From Hamiltosporidium tvaerminnensis (Eukaryota; Microsporidia; Dubosqiidae), in contig JAKIMF020000004.1 in the NCBI GenBank assembly GCA_022605425.2, forward strand, positions 186,001 through 250,000: 64,000 bases of DNA, read 5' to 3'. The notes under the pieces were generated by a model. It saw nothing but the letters and a program-made list of their open reading frames with translations, did no database searches and had not been told where the DNA came from. Shown in pieces: positions 41,654 to 52,436 of the stretch; position 1 is the stretch's first letter, and each line of letters opens with the position of its first letter. A program made the translations under genes and the position numbers.

Positions 41654-43279
41654 TCTGGGGCTTTTTATTTTTTGTAACTTGTTTGTTCTAAAATGAAAAA
41701 ATTATATAAATAAAGACTTTTTTCAAATAAATGAAACATATTTCAACCAAAAGACATAAATTGAGAAATAATTGATTCTTTGCAGTGTTGAAATGTAGAA
41801 TTTCAAAACACAGAATTATTGGCAGTGATAGTGAAACGGTTGATCTGTTTTAAACATTATTAACAAACTATATTATCTAAAATGAGATATAAAAATTTTA
41901 AAATATAAATAAGATTAATTGATGTTAAAAAATGTAAATTTTATATCGCTTGAAGTATCTTTAAAGTTTCTATGAGTTAAATAAAGTAAAATTTACATTT
42001 TAAAGAATCTATTCTTAAAATCTTTAGCAATTTATTTAAAAAAATTACAAATCCAAAAAGACTGTAAATATACGTTAAAATGCAAACTTTTAATAAAAAT
42101 TTAAAATAAAGAGGAAAAAAGAAATTGAAAAAATAAAAACTGCAAATAAATAAAGGAATTCAAAAATTATTTGAATTTCAGAAATTTATAATCTAACGGT
42201 TCTAGAAGAAAACGGGAATAAAGGAGGTAAAAATACAGAATAAAAGTTTAATTTTTAAATTTTCAAATCTATATTGGAAGTTCTAAAGGCCAGTGAAAAT
42301 CAAAATATTTTTATGCAAATGAAAAGATTATATGTAATATAAATTTCTTTATAAATTATAAAATTTTTAAACGATATTTAAGCTTTCCGATCAAGTTTGT
42401 GAAAGAATATTATTTATAGATTAATTCATAATCAAATATTTTAAAAAATAGAATTATTTCATTAATTGTTATAATTATAATGAGATATTAATATAAACAT
42501 CTCATATATAATCGAGTGATGTCTAGAACGACGACTCACTTCTAAATTTTAATTATTAAAAAAATAAAAATATTATAATTATAAGTTTAAGGCAAAGGGA
42601 AGCAATCTTGATAGAAGACTGCTAAGTGAAATATGAAATACATGATATAATCATCTTTTATGGTAAAAACTAATTTTGAAGCTAATATAATTGTTGTGGT
42701 AATGGCAGAATTGAAATAAAAAATATCATCTCATATTCCTTATATAAGAATAAAAAATAGATTCTAGGTATATAAATACTATTTGGTACGCCTAAAAACG
42801 AGATCAATTTTATATTCCACAAAAAAATAATATTAATGTGTAGATTATTTCTTTAAGTTTATTAGTAGATCTATAATTTATTGATCTTTTATTTAATGCT
42901 TTGATAAACCCGCCTGGTTTATTACTCGTATATTTTTTTAATATTTTATATGCATTGTACCAACTTTGGGTAAATTTCTAATAAAAAGTCAAATTATTTT
43001 ATATTCAGCATTTTTTCGTCTTCTGATCTAATTGATTTTGTTTTTTTAAAAATTTCGGCTGATTATATTCAGTTTGTTTTGTTAATTTAACATCTATTTT
43101 AGCTCGATCGTTTTTATTTTATGGCATTTATCGGTTTGAGACAACTTTTATATCTGAAAAAACAGTTTTTGTAATCAATATGATTCAATTATCAATTAAA
43201 TACTATAAGAACTTCCTATTAATCTTCATTCAAAGAATTTTGATTTAAGAAGGTATAAAATTCTATGCTAATATTTTCT
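41654..43279. other. AT-rich intergenic DNA
   Basis: About 1.6 kb with no gene, RNA or repeat recognised. Confidence 0.5.
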
Positions 43280-43950
43280 TCTTACACATTCCAGTTCCCT
43301 TCTACTTCTCGGTGTTGATGGTAAACAGATATAATGGAAATGTAGTCTGTCGTTAGTCAATGTCTCTTGATTTCTTGCGTCTATGCCTCTTTCACCAAAA
43401 GCTAATTTTAAAGAATCAAACCAGTTCAAAATCTAAAAGATTTCTTATTTCACTCCCCTTCAAAAATCTATTGCTTAAATGTTGCATAAGTCATAGTCTG
43501 ATTTACACACCAGGCCAGTGATGGTGGGGATATTCTTTGGTTTTCCTTTATTTGTATCTAAGTTAATTCAAGATGCCATAGGAATGAGTCATTCCCTACC
43601 ACACCGGGAGCAGAATTGGTACGAAATATTCTCTGCTTGTTCTAAGACGCGACTAAAAGGAACTGATCCTTCAGGTTGGGGTTGCACGTAGGGCTAACAA
43701 CCTACTTTCATAAACCACCTTGTTACGAAACCCGAAAAAGCAAACAAACCTATTGGAAAAAGATCGGTGGGCTATATTATAGAGAGCGACCAACTCCCTG
43801 CAGGACTTTAGTCTTGAGAAAAGATGTATAGAGGACGATTCTATAGATACAGGATGGTTTATATCCTAGCAAAATGTAACAATGATATTTCTACCATTCA
43901 ACATACTCATTGCCAAGCAAATGGTTTTTTATGTGGTTATACTTCCTTGA
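43280..43950 (+). repeat. Interspersed repeat B, longest copy B4
   Basis: It starts CACATTCCAGTTCCCTTCTA and CTTCTCGGTGTTGA, has the internal block GGTTGGGGTTGCACGTAGGGC and TTGTTACGAAACCCG (also in B1), then AGGATGGTTTATATCCTAGC, and ends CTCATTGCCAAGCAAATGG, TTTTTTATGTGGTTAT. About 670 bp, no coding capacity. The last ~45 bp match the end of repeat A. Confidence 0.75.
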
Positions 43951-44164
43951 ACGTTCATTGTATTTGCCTAAGCAGGATTTTTTATTTGTACATTATTAAG
44001 AATATAAATACCTGTCTCATTGAAAACCCTTAAAATATCAATTATAGTTTAATATTGTTCGTGTATGCTAAGAATTATTAGAAATGAAATCCGAGAAATG
44101 TGTTAAAATTTAATATGCTTTGAAAAGTAAAAAAAATGTTTTTATTTTTTTTAAATAAACTTAA

Positions 44165-44240
44165 TATTCCCGTTTTCTTTTATCTCTCGATTTCAAGGGT
44201 GTACAAAGTGAATTATCCGATTTTATTTCATTAAATCGGT
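44165..44240 (+). repeat. Interspersed repeat B, 5' fragment B5
   Basis: Only the start of the element is recognisable: TTCCCGTTTTCTTTTATCTC, then TCGATTTCAAGGGTGTACAAA. Confidence 0.5.
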
Positions 44241-45195
44241 CTAAATCAAGATTATTGAGAATTTGGCTTATATATACTTTGTTATTCTTAATATACTATA
44301 ATCTAGAAAGGTTTTTTAACAATTTTGGTGCGAATAGTTTTGAAGCAAAAAAATAATTCGGAGTTTTTCATGTTCCGCTTCTTCATGGAATTATTGATAT
44401 TGCTAGATTTATAAACAAATCATATTATTCATTTTCTTAATCGTAAAACTATTACCGATGTCTTACATTTTCTGAACTCCTTGAAGATTTTGAGTTAAGT
44501 CATTACTTGGGGGTAATATTACTACATTAATCGATCATCTAGATCAGATATCTTAAAACTACCGCAAACAAGCAGAAGCCGGTCTGAAGACACTTTTCAT
44601 TCGGCCACAGGCCACATTTTTCCCGGCTAAGATTTTTCTAAATAAGGAAATAAAATAAAAAAAATATAGATAAATCTTACAAAAATAATTGCAATTATAG
44701 ATAATTTAGACATGATTTTGTAATACAAGAAAGATTCATAGAATTTTCGCTATTTTTTTACACTAGCAATTATTTTTTTAATATTTTATACTAAAAAATC
44801 AAAATGAAATTACAAAAAAAATATGGAATAATTTTTAATTAATGAGATTATTGTTAATAAAATTTTTTAGTGTTAAATTTACAGGTGAAAATTACCAGTA
44901 ACGACTCCAAGGTTTTTATTTGTTATTTAAATCTGTAAATGTTTTTTGTATATTTCATTTTAGAGAATATTTCAATGCAAAATTAGGTAGAGCCGAAGGC
45001 GAGAAAAACCCCCGAGTAAATTTATACGCGATTAAATTATGTGGCTGGAAGACACATATTAAATTTCAGTAATTTATTTATCTATTTTTATATAGAAATA
45101 CCCTTAATAATCATGTTTATTTTTATGAACATCTATATGAAACTTTAAATATCTGAATTACTAATATTAATAATTAAAATCGCAGAAATATTTAT
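44241..45195. other. Gene-less region, possibly inside a hAT-type element
   Basis: No ORF. Short less AT-rich patches (GGTAGAGCCGAAGGCGAG near 44990; GTGGCTGGAAGACACA near 45041) may belong to the non-autonomous transposon whose end is at 45289. Confidence 0.4.
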
Positions 45196-45199
45196 CGGT

Positions 45200-45289
45200 A
45201 TGGTGGCATAAAAAGTAATGAGTTCTTGGCCCGCATGACTTTTTTTAGAGGTCAATGTGGCTCGCGAATCAAAAAGTTGGAGACCCCTG
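45200..45289 (-). mobile_element. Probable hAT-superfamily transposon terminus
   Basis: Read on the minus strand the sequence begins CAGGGGTCTCCAACTTTTTG and continues with GCGAGCCACATTGACCTC and GCGGGCCAAGAAC. That is the classic opening of hAT elements (CAGGGGT...CCAA...GGCCACA). A matching opposite end was not found with confidence; CAGGTGAAAATTACCAG near 44881 is a weak candidate. The terminus stops 3 bp before the duplicated block begins. Confidence 0.6.
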
Positions 45290-45348
45290 AAATAAACAAT
45301 GATATAAATTAAAACCGAAATATTAAATACACGACATAAAGCTTTTTA

Positions 45349-45873
45349 TTAAAATATCGAAGCGATTATTTTACTAATAACACTCATTTGATCTTTTGAT
45401 TCGCCAAATTCTTCAATATTCTTATCGATTTGCTTTTTATGATTCTTAATTTCTTCGAGATTTTTATTTTTATTATTATCCATTGATTTTAAATTCTTTT
45501 TAAAATTTTCTTCGATTTGATTTTTCAGTTCTTCTAATTTTTTATTAATTATTTCTTCTTTATTCTCTTCTTCTGCTAATTTTTCATTTATTTCAATTAC
45601 TTTTCTTTTTAATAATTTTAAAGAATCTTTTCTTTCTTTTAAAACTAATTCAACATCTTTTTTCATTTTCTTTATAATTTTTTTTAATTCTTCTTCTTTA
45701 CTTTGATATAAACTGATTGTTTCTGCATTTTTCTCTTCGTATATTTTATTTAAATCAGACTTAATTTTACTGACAAAAGATACGTTTCTCTTTTTTATTT
45801 CATCAGTTATTTTAAGAAGAGAATCAAAAGTTTCTGTATTTTTATTCTTCTGTTTGTTTAAAGCTATTTTCAT
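45349..45873 (-). CDS. Lys/Glu-rich coiled-coil protein, copy 2
   Basis: Paralogue of the gene at 17403-17927, 174 residues, four substitutions (EIKKR for EIKQR, ISLYQ for ISLFQ, EEELK for EEDLK, NKNLEE for NKNFEE). Nearly all predicted coiled coil with no recognised domain. The copy retains its TATA-like box upstream (around 45891-45905). Nothing suggests that either copy is dead. Confidence 0.8.
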   Translation of the reverse strand: MKIALNKQKNKNTETFDSLLKITDEIKKRNVSFVSKIKSDLNKIYEEKNAETISLYQSKEEELKKIIKKMKKDVELVLKERKDSLKLLKRKVIEINEKLAEEENKEEIINKKLEELKNQIEENFKKNLKSMDNNKNKNLEEIKNHKKQIDKNIEEFGESKDQMSVISKIIASIF

Positions 45874-46211
45874 GCATTTCTAAGTAAAATATTCTATTTA
45901 TAGAAATATAGAAATTCGATGTTAAAAATTGTTAAAAAGATAGAAAATAACTTTTAAAAGTATTAAAATAAATTTAAATTCATTCAAATTTTTTGATATA
46001 TCTTAAAAGTATCTTTGCAATAAAATTTTCATAAAAAAAATTCTAAACTTTGCAAAATATTTTTGTCAGTAAAATTGAAGGAAAAATAATGGAAAAATAT
46101 TTTACTGAAGATTGAAGCTTGAACTAAAGAATAATTGGTTAAAATATTTTAAATATTTAAAATTAGATCTGGAAAAAGAAATTTAAATAACAAAAACCCC
46201 ATAAAAAAATC

Positions 46212-46493
46212 ATGGAAAAAAAGATAACAATAAAACTAAAAAGATGGATGCCTGTAGCACTTTGGTCTTTGGACATGAAAGTAGAAACATGCGCAATATG
46301 TAGAAATCATATTATGGATACGTGTGTAGAATGCCAAAATGGTAAAACTGCTGCTGATCAAGACTGTGTGGTTGCATGGGGAATGTGTAATCATGCATTT
46401 CATTCTCACTGTATTTCTAGATGGCTTAAATCCAAGCCAATATGTCCTTTAGATACGCAAACTTGGGTTTACAATACTAGTTACGAAAAATAA
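46212..46493 (+). CDS. RBX1: RING-box protein RBX1 (SCF ubiquitin ligase), copy 2
   Basis: The 93-residue protein is identical to that at 16785-17066, with all RING ligands and Asp81, and has the same CCCC run (46197-46200) upstream. It is the most conserved gene of the duplicated block, which fits strong purifying selection on RBX1 or recent gene conversion. Two RBX1 genes are unusual for a fungus; some animals have RBX1 and a diverged RBX2, but here both are RBX1. Confidence 0.95.
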   Translation: MEKKITIKLKRWMPVALWSLDMKVETCAICRNHIMDTCVECQNGKTAADQDCVVAWGMCNHAFHSHCISRWLKSKPICPLDTQTWVYNTSYEK

Positions 46494-46568
46494 ATATCTG
46501 TCAAAAGATTTGTCATATAAAAATAAATGTTTTTTAAAAAATGGTTTTTCTTCGATTTTTAAGTCTTT

Positions 46569-48179
46569 TTAAATAATTATTTCCTTTCTTGTTCTGTGTC
46601 TTCTAATGAAATATAAAATAATTAAAATTAAAATTAAAAATGTGATACATATTATAGGAATAGTTATTCCTATAAAATAATATTTCAAACACATTGTTTT
46701 AAAGCTGTAAGTGGATTGATTAGGTATAATATTTTTTGTAGACTCTATAGAATCAGTTTCTTTATCTAGTTGGGGTATTTTTAATGCTAGATAGCCGTTT
46801 TTGTTCCATATAGAATTGGAATTCAAATAATTCCATATTTCAGTTTGTGTGGCATTTGGAAACTTTTCTAAATATATTGCTACTGCTCCGGTTACTATTG
46901 CAGCTGAAAATGAAGTACCCATTAATTTATTTCCTAAATTAGAATTGGAATCAATTTCTTCACCCAGTGCGAATATTCTAATACAACCACCGAAATTACT
47001 AAACTTGGATATGTCTCCATCTTGATTAATAGAACCAACATTTATAACATTTTCACTACTGCCGGGTGAATAATTACATGCTATATCATGATTATTTCCA
47101 GCAGCAGAAACAACAATCACATTGTTTTCTGTAATTTTAGATATTATTCGATTGAAAAGATTTGATTTTGGTCCATTTATACTTAAATATAAAACTGTTG
47201 GTTTCTTTAAATTTTTTGGGATTTTTTCTAAACCCGCAATAATTTCAGATAATTTTACAATACCTGAACAATTTACAACGTTTAAAATTTTTAAATTAGA
47301 ATCTTTAGCAAATCCCATATTCTTACCGCCAATTACCCTTACGACATTTGTTCCATGTGTATTACATAAATCATTTTTAAATAAATTAGAAACTCTTCCT
47401 TTAATTTCATTATCATTAATATCCACTGTTGTGTCTAAAACATAGATTTCTATATTTTTTCCTGTAAAATTATATGTGTAAGATCCAAATAAATAATTGA
47501 ATATTGTATTTATACCAAGTAAATCAAATAATCGATTGTTAATAATATAATTCTTAAATATGGTATTATCTAGATTATTCATAAGAAACATATAAAATGG
47601 TATTTTTGATTGAACTGAATTTATCTTATATTCTAAATCCGGTTCTATTTCTGATACAATACTTAAAGATTTGATTTTCTTTGAAAGATTTGGATTTTTT
47701 GTACAAAAAGTAAATCCGCCGAACAATTTACTATAAGTTTTCGTAGGTTTTATATTATTTGATTTTAAAAAGCTTATTAGCTCTTGATTCTTAGTTATAT
47801 CAGAACTTTTTGTTTTTACAATGTAGCATTTCTCAATTGAATCACCAAAATCATCAGTACAATTCTCTGTATTTAAGATACTCTCCTCTGTGGAATTTTC
47901 TTTGTTTTCTGTGTTTAAGTTACATACTTCTTTGCTATTTTCTGGCAAAGTGGTAACAAGTTTTTCATTTATTATTTTATCGAGGCTCTGAATATTATCG
48001 TCATAATCTATTTTATAATCGTTAATTAATGGTTCTACTCTTATCTCTTTAATAATGGGTTTATGAACATCTAAATCTTGATCGTGTATTGAGGATTTTA
48101 TATCAATATTAGAACTGAAATTTCGAGCTTGGATTTCATAAATTTCAATTAGAATTTGTAAAAAGAACAATAAAATCAT
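46569..48179 (-). CDS. Subtilisin-like serine protease with C-terminal membrane anchor, copy 2
   Basis: Paralogue of 15105-16709; start set at the ATG 48177-48179 because the upstream codon is not ATG. Same layout: signal peptide, I9-like propeptide, S8 domain with Asp, His and Ser triad and oxyanion Asn intact, transmembrane segment, basic tail. It differs at eight residues plus a Leu-Ile insertion in the membrane segment. Two of the changes sit directly after the catalytic His: HGTNVVRVIGG here, HGTNVAKVIGG in copy 1. Another is in the propeptide (IKSLS for IKYLS). The insertion looks like slippage in a TTTTAA-type repeat. Confidence 0.93.
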   Translation of the reverse strand: MILLFFLQILIEIYEIQARNFSSNIDIKSSIHDQDLDVHKPIIKEIRVEPLINDYKIDYDDNIQSLDKIINEKLVTTLPENSKEVCNLNTENKENSTEESILNTENCTDDFGDSIEKCYIVKTKSSDITKNQELISFLKSNNIKPTKTYSKLFGGFTFCTKNPNLSKKIKSLSIVSEIEPDLEYKINSVQSKIPFYMFLMNNLDNTIFKNYIINNRLFDLLGINTIFNYLFGSYTYNFTGKNIEIYVLDTTVDINDNEIKGRVSNLFKNDLCNTHGTNVVRVIGGKNMGFAKDSNLKILNVVNCSGIVKLSEIIAGLEKIPKNLKKPTVLYLSINGPKSNLFNRIISKITENNVIVVSAAGNNHDIACNYSPGSSENVINVGSINQDGDISKFSNFGGCIRIFALGEEIDSNSNLGNKLMGTSFSAAIVTGAVAIYLEKFPNATQTEIWNYLNSNSIWNKNGYLALKIPQLDKETDSIESTKNIIPNQSTYSFKTMCLKYYFIGITIPIICITFLILILIILYFIRRHRTRKEIII

Positions 48180-48343
48180 CAAGTGTAAAATTCAGAACAA
48201 ATATAAATTTTTATTGAAACAGTTTTAAATTTTGATAAGAGTAAATAATTATTTGACTATTTAAGGAAATATTAATATAAGCATGTTTTTAATTTGAATT
48301 TGTTTTTTTAAATAAAATTCGAAATAAATTTTATATTAAAAAG

Positions 48344-49012
48344 ATGCTCGGTGTTTACTTTCCTATCTCACTTTTTTTATTAAGTTATATTCTATATTCC
48401 AGTTATTCTAATCATTTTTTGGGACTTGAAAAGATCGAAAATTTAACTATAAATAAGATTGATGCTAAAATAAGTGAATGTAATATTAAAATAAAGTCTG
48501 AGAAATTACTATTGATAGCTGAAGAAAACTCAATGTGGCTATCTATTGAAAGAAACAAATTTATTACAATTGAAAACTCTGGCGAATACAACAAAATATT
48601 CATTTTTAAATTAATTATTTACATCGATAAACTTTTAAAAATTAATAAAAAAATCATTTTTTTGTTAGAATTTTTAAATAAGAAAAGTGAAACCATGAAC
48701 ATTAAAAACTTAATATCGTATTTAGAAAACAATCAGATTTATAATAATGAATATTTAAAAGAAACTAATCAAAATATAAAAAGTATTATAGTTTCTATAA
48801 AAAACTTAAACCTACAATTACTTAACGAATTTACAGAAATAAGTAAAAATGTCAATACACATGATAAAAAAGAATATGACAAGAAACATACTAAAAATTC
48901 TATTTATATAGCGAAGTTGATTAATAAGTTAAGCAGTATTCTTTCATATATAAACTGTTTAACAAATTATGAAAATAATATTGTAATGAACATATATTAT
49001 ATGAATGTATGA
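48344..49012 (+). CDS. Secreted protein of unknown function, copy 2
   Basis: Paralogue of 14272-14940: 222 residues, signal peptide MLGVYFPISLFLLSYILYSS, helical Lys/Ile/Asn-rich mature part. Four residues differ, including loss of one of the few cysteines (AKISECN for AKICECN). It is divergently arranged with the subtilisin copy over a 164-bp shared promoter, exactly as in the left arm. Confidence 0.8.
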   Translation: MLGVYFPISLFLLSYILYSSYSNHFLGLEKIENLTINKIDAKISECNIKIKSEKLLLIAEENSMWLSIERNKFITIENSGEYNKIFIFKLIIYIDKLLKINKKIIFLLEFLNKKSETMNIKNLISYLENNQIYNNEYLKETNQNIKSIIVSIKNLNLQLLNEFTEISKNVNTHDKKEYDKKHTKNSIYIAKLINKLSSILSYINCLTNYENNIVMNIYYMNV

Positions 49013-49111
49013 AAATTTGGGTTTTTTAAATGAGTAAAAAAAAGATTATTTTATTTTTTTTATCTAAAAAATCACATGTTTTAGTCTTTTTTTATTATTC
49101 AGCGACAAATC

Positions 49112-49904
49112 AAACAAGCCACTATTTTAAATCTAATATCTAATATAATAACCCAAAACATAAATAATAAGATTTATGTTGAACAATATTTTTCTTGTAT
49201 TGTTCAGGAATAAACTATTCTCAATTTATTTCTAATATGTATTTATTTCATAGAAATGCAATTTTAATATAATGCAGATATAATAAGATAAAAAGGTTTA
49301 ATTTTGCTTTTTATATTTTTTTATAAAACAAATCTTGCTATACTTAAATCAAATAAAACAATTTGTTTTTCGCGTCTCTTTTCCACAAAAATTTTTATTA
49401 AACCTATTTTTTAAAAAGTGATTTTTATTTTTAAGGTCGAATAAACCCAACATAATATGTTTATAAATTAGATGAAATCAACAATGTATGAAATCATTCT
49501 GCCGTATTTTCTGGAAGGCGGTTAAGTTTAAACTAGGTATCTAACAAGAAAATCATCTTCCTGCTAACTGTTTCTTTGTTATTATTAAAATAATCGTTTT
49601 TATAAAAAAAGAATTGTCTTTATTGGTTTTATTCACCTTGGCACCCCTATCTCTCATTACCACATAAAATAAAAATATTATAGCTTTGAGATATAAATAA
49701 TATCACACATTCTTTGACAGTTTATAATATTGTATTTTTATTTGAGCAAATATTTCAAATCATATAAAACTAATAATATATCTGAAACTAACAAAGTAAT
49801 TATGAATAAATTAAATGTTAATAACCAAGGATACAATTATTGGTATTTTGAAATATATAATGGGTAGAAGGAAAAAAGTAGACAGCGAAAATATAAGAAA
49901 TGAA
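49112..49904. other. AT-rich intergenic DNA
   Basis: Unique DNA between the duplicated arm and the retrotransposon. The small minus-strand frames at its right end run into retrotransposon sequence and are incidental. Confidence 0.5.
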
Positions 49905-50052
49905 AAAATAAAGGCTGTAAACAACTTGGAGAACAGCGCAGGAAGATTTTGATGTGTGATGTAGATGTAGCAATGTTATCCGAGAGACTTCCACATCCAC
50001 CGACCTTCCATAACACCACCCACCAACCACCAAGCCGTAGTTGCCAGCTTAG

Positions 50053-50631
50053 TCCGTCTGCTTGGTTAACACCATACCCTCGTCTTCTGGTACCAATGCC
50101 ACTGCGTTTGGACCAGCCAACGGCATGACAAACCTCAATACAGATGCCATTCTAGAAGGGAATCGACTGATGGTATTGCACTCAATACTTGACTCTGTCA
50201 CAGTCATAGAGCAAGAATGGCCTAGAACTGCTATTCTAGCAGTGCAAAAGAGGTTTGAGAGAATGCCCAGAAATGGCTGGCCCGCTACTCTGAGGTACTA
50301 TAATGAGAAATTCAGCTACACACTAGATATCGATGCGTTTAAAAAACTCGCACAAAATGAGGCAGAAAGTGAAATAAGGCAAGAAGAGAATGGAGAGCGA
50401 TGTAGAATTGCCACTTGTCTCACTGAGCCATGCACCCTGACTGACACTACGGAGTACATAAACCCGAGAGATAAAGCTTTGAGTAAAATTAAAGAAATCT
50501 CTGGGAAGAACTTTAAAAAAGTGGTGGTCCGAACTCGAAAGCTTTCAAGTGAATCGGTTGACAGTAAATTTTTGGACCTTCTAATCGAATTATCGGTGAG
50601 TATGCTGATTCTTGTGTGCCGATGTCGTTAA
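50053..50631 (+). pseudogene. Retrotransposon N-terminal polyprotein part, frameshifted
   Basis: Open from just after a TAG at 50050-50052; the first in-frame ATG is near 50125 (MTNLNTDAILEG). The peptide has no recognised domain and would lead into the reverse transcriptase in one long frame. A single missing base in the TCTAATCG run near 50583 shifts it out of frame and the next frame takes over (RIIGEYADSCVPM). Confidence 0.65.
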
Positions 50632-52436
50632 CGGCAGTGGCACGGATAATACCTGCAGCCCAGGTATGCTATGACGAGGCAACACGCAAAGAAAAGCCTA
50701 GATCCGCTTGGAAGGAAAACATAGAAAGTAAAATTTCTAAGTTAGTACTTTCCAAAGATCTTCTCGAGAAGGCTCGTAAGCAGGAAAAGCACTCCACTTC
50801 GGAAACGAAGAGCGTTAAGAAAATCATGCGAGAGTTTAATTTAAACTTGAGCAGTGTAAATGATCTTTCTGAGGCTTTAGTTAAGAAGAATGAGTCTTTG
50901 AATGTGTACGAGAAAAAAATTACGATGCATGAAAGTAGGAAGCAATTCCGAAAAGAGAATCGTATGTTTGATCTTTTCCGAGGTCGATTTTATCGTGGGT
51001 TATCTGAGCGTGTGGAATCCGAGCATGTGGTTAGTCGTGATAAAAATGTGAGTTTTTGGTCTACAATGTGGAACGAAAATGATGACACAGTCACGTACGA
51101 TGATTATTTGATTCCATTTGTATCAGATAATCATCCGACCACGTTTCCTTTATTTGATGAATTTGTAAATATCAGTAATTGGCTTCCTAATTGGAAAGCT
51201 GCTGGAATTGATGGCATTTACAATTTTTTCATTAAGAAACTTACAACTCTTCACAAATATATTTATGATATTGTGAAAGTTATATGTTTAGAAGGAAAAC
51301 CTCAAGCTGATTGGTTTTACTGCGGGCTTACGTATTTGATACCGAAAGGAATTCCACGAAGAGGCTCTGAATACAGGTCAATCACTTGTATGTCCAACCT
51401 CTACAAGTTAACGACAAAGTGTGTAACAAAGGTCGTTCAACTTGAAGTGGAAAGGCGAGGGTTGCTTGCTGAGAACCAGTTGGAAGCAGTTAGAGGTGTG
51501 CAGGGAGCGAAAGAGCAGGCTCTACTGAATATTGCCCTAAATAAAGAGTACGGAAACAATCTTAAGGCAACATGGATTGATGTTAAAAAAACTTATGATT
51601 CAATATATCATGCTTATTTAACTCAATGCATTGAAAACCTTAATTTACCTGATTAGATCCTGAAATTTATCAAGGTAATTACATCAAAATGAAAAATTGA
51701 TGTATCAGTAGGGCCTGAAAAAATCATGAGCAAGAAGATTGATAGAGGGATTCTGCAAGGAGATAGTTTGTCACCATTGTTGTTTGTTTTGTGTATGGAT
51801 CCATTAAGCCGAAAGCTTAATGAAAAATACACAAAAGTGACAGTACAAACAGATGCAGAATCCCATTCTACTAATCATCTCTTGTTTATTGATGATCTTA
51901 AGCTCCTTGCAAAAGACAGCTCCACATTGAGTGCTATGACAGGCGAGGCAAAGGAATTTTTAGAGGTGATTGGCTTAGAGATTAACAAAGAGAAGTCAGC
52001 CACAAATGATACGTGTTGTGAAGATACTGCTACTCTTCTAAAAGGTATTAGTGTTTACAAATATTTAGGAATAATAGAAGATAGCAGAGGAATTCCAACA
52101 CCTAGCTCATTTGAAGAAGTACAGAGCAAACTTATATCAAGAGTTGAAAGACTTTGTCACACTAGATTAAATGCAAAAAATTTATTTTCTGCAATCAATC
52201 AACATGCGATATCGTTAATCAACTACCACATAGGAGTACTTCGACTATAACCGGCTGGCTTCTCTAAGTTAGATGATGCAATGCGTGCGGTGTTGGTGAA
52301 GAAAAAAATACATCTCCGCCCAGGATGTAAAGAGCGTTTATACCTTCCTAGAACAGAACTTGGAAGAGGCCTACATAGTGTTGAGTTGCGAAGCGAACAT
52401 ATGCTTCTGCAACTCTCGGATTGTCTTGAAAAAAAG
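50616..52436 (+). pseudogene. Retrotransposon reverse transcriptase, with three stops
   Basis: Visible motifs: a fingers segment (LIPKGIPRRGSEYRSITCMSN), motif A (ATWIDVKKTYDSI, first catalytic Asp), motif B (GILQGDSLSPLLF) and motif C with FIDD in place of YxDD (LLFIDDLKLLAK). The frame is interrupted by TAG at 51654-51656, TGA at 51690-51692 and TAA at 52248-52250. The first two stand where Trp (TGG) fits the reading, so each is one G-to-A change. A frameshift in an A-run near 52430 moves it to another frame. The frame starts at a GTG, so it is not an independent gene. Confidence 0.85.

Larger units (their letters stand above)
45293..49111. repeat. Right arm of 3.8-kb inverted segmental duplication
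   Basis: Reverse complement of 14174-17983, with all four genes intact. It is 9 bp longer, six of these from a two-codon insertion in the subtilisin transmembrane segment. The inner boundary (45293) abuts a hAT-like terminus; the outer boundary is at AGCGACAAATC (49111). Confidence 0.95.

Noticed and set aside
51690-51692. TGA read as tryptophan (alternative genetic code) in the reverse transcriptase
   Set aside because: The same frame also has TAG and TAA stops and frameshifts, and host genes here use TGG for Trp and end normally; simple decay explains it.
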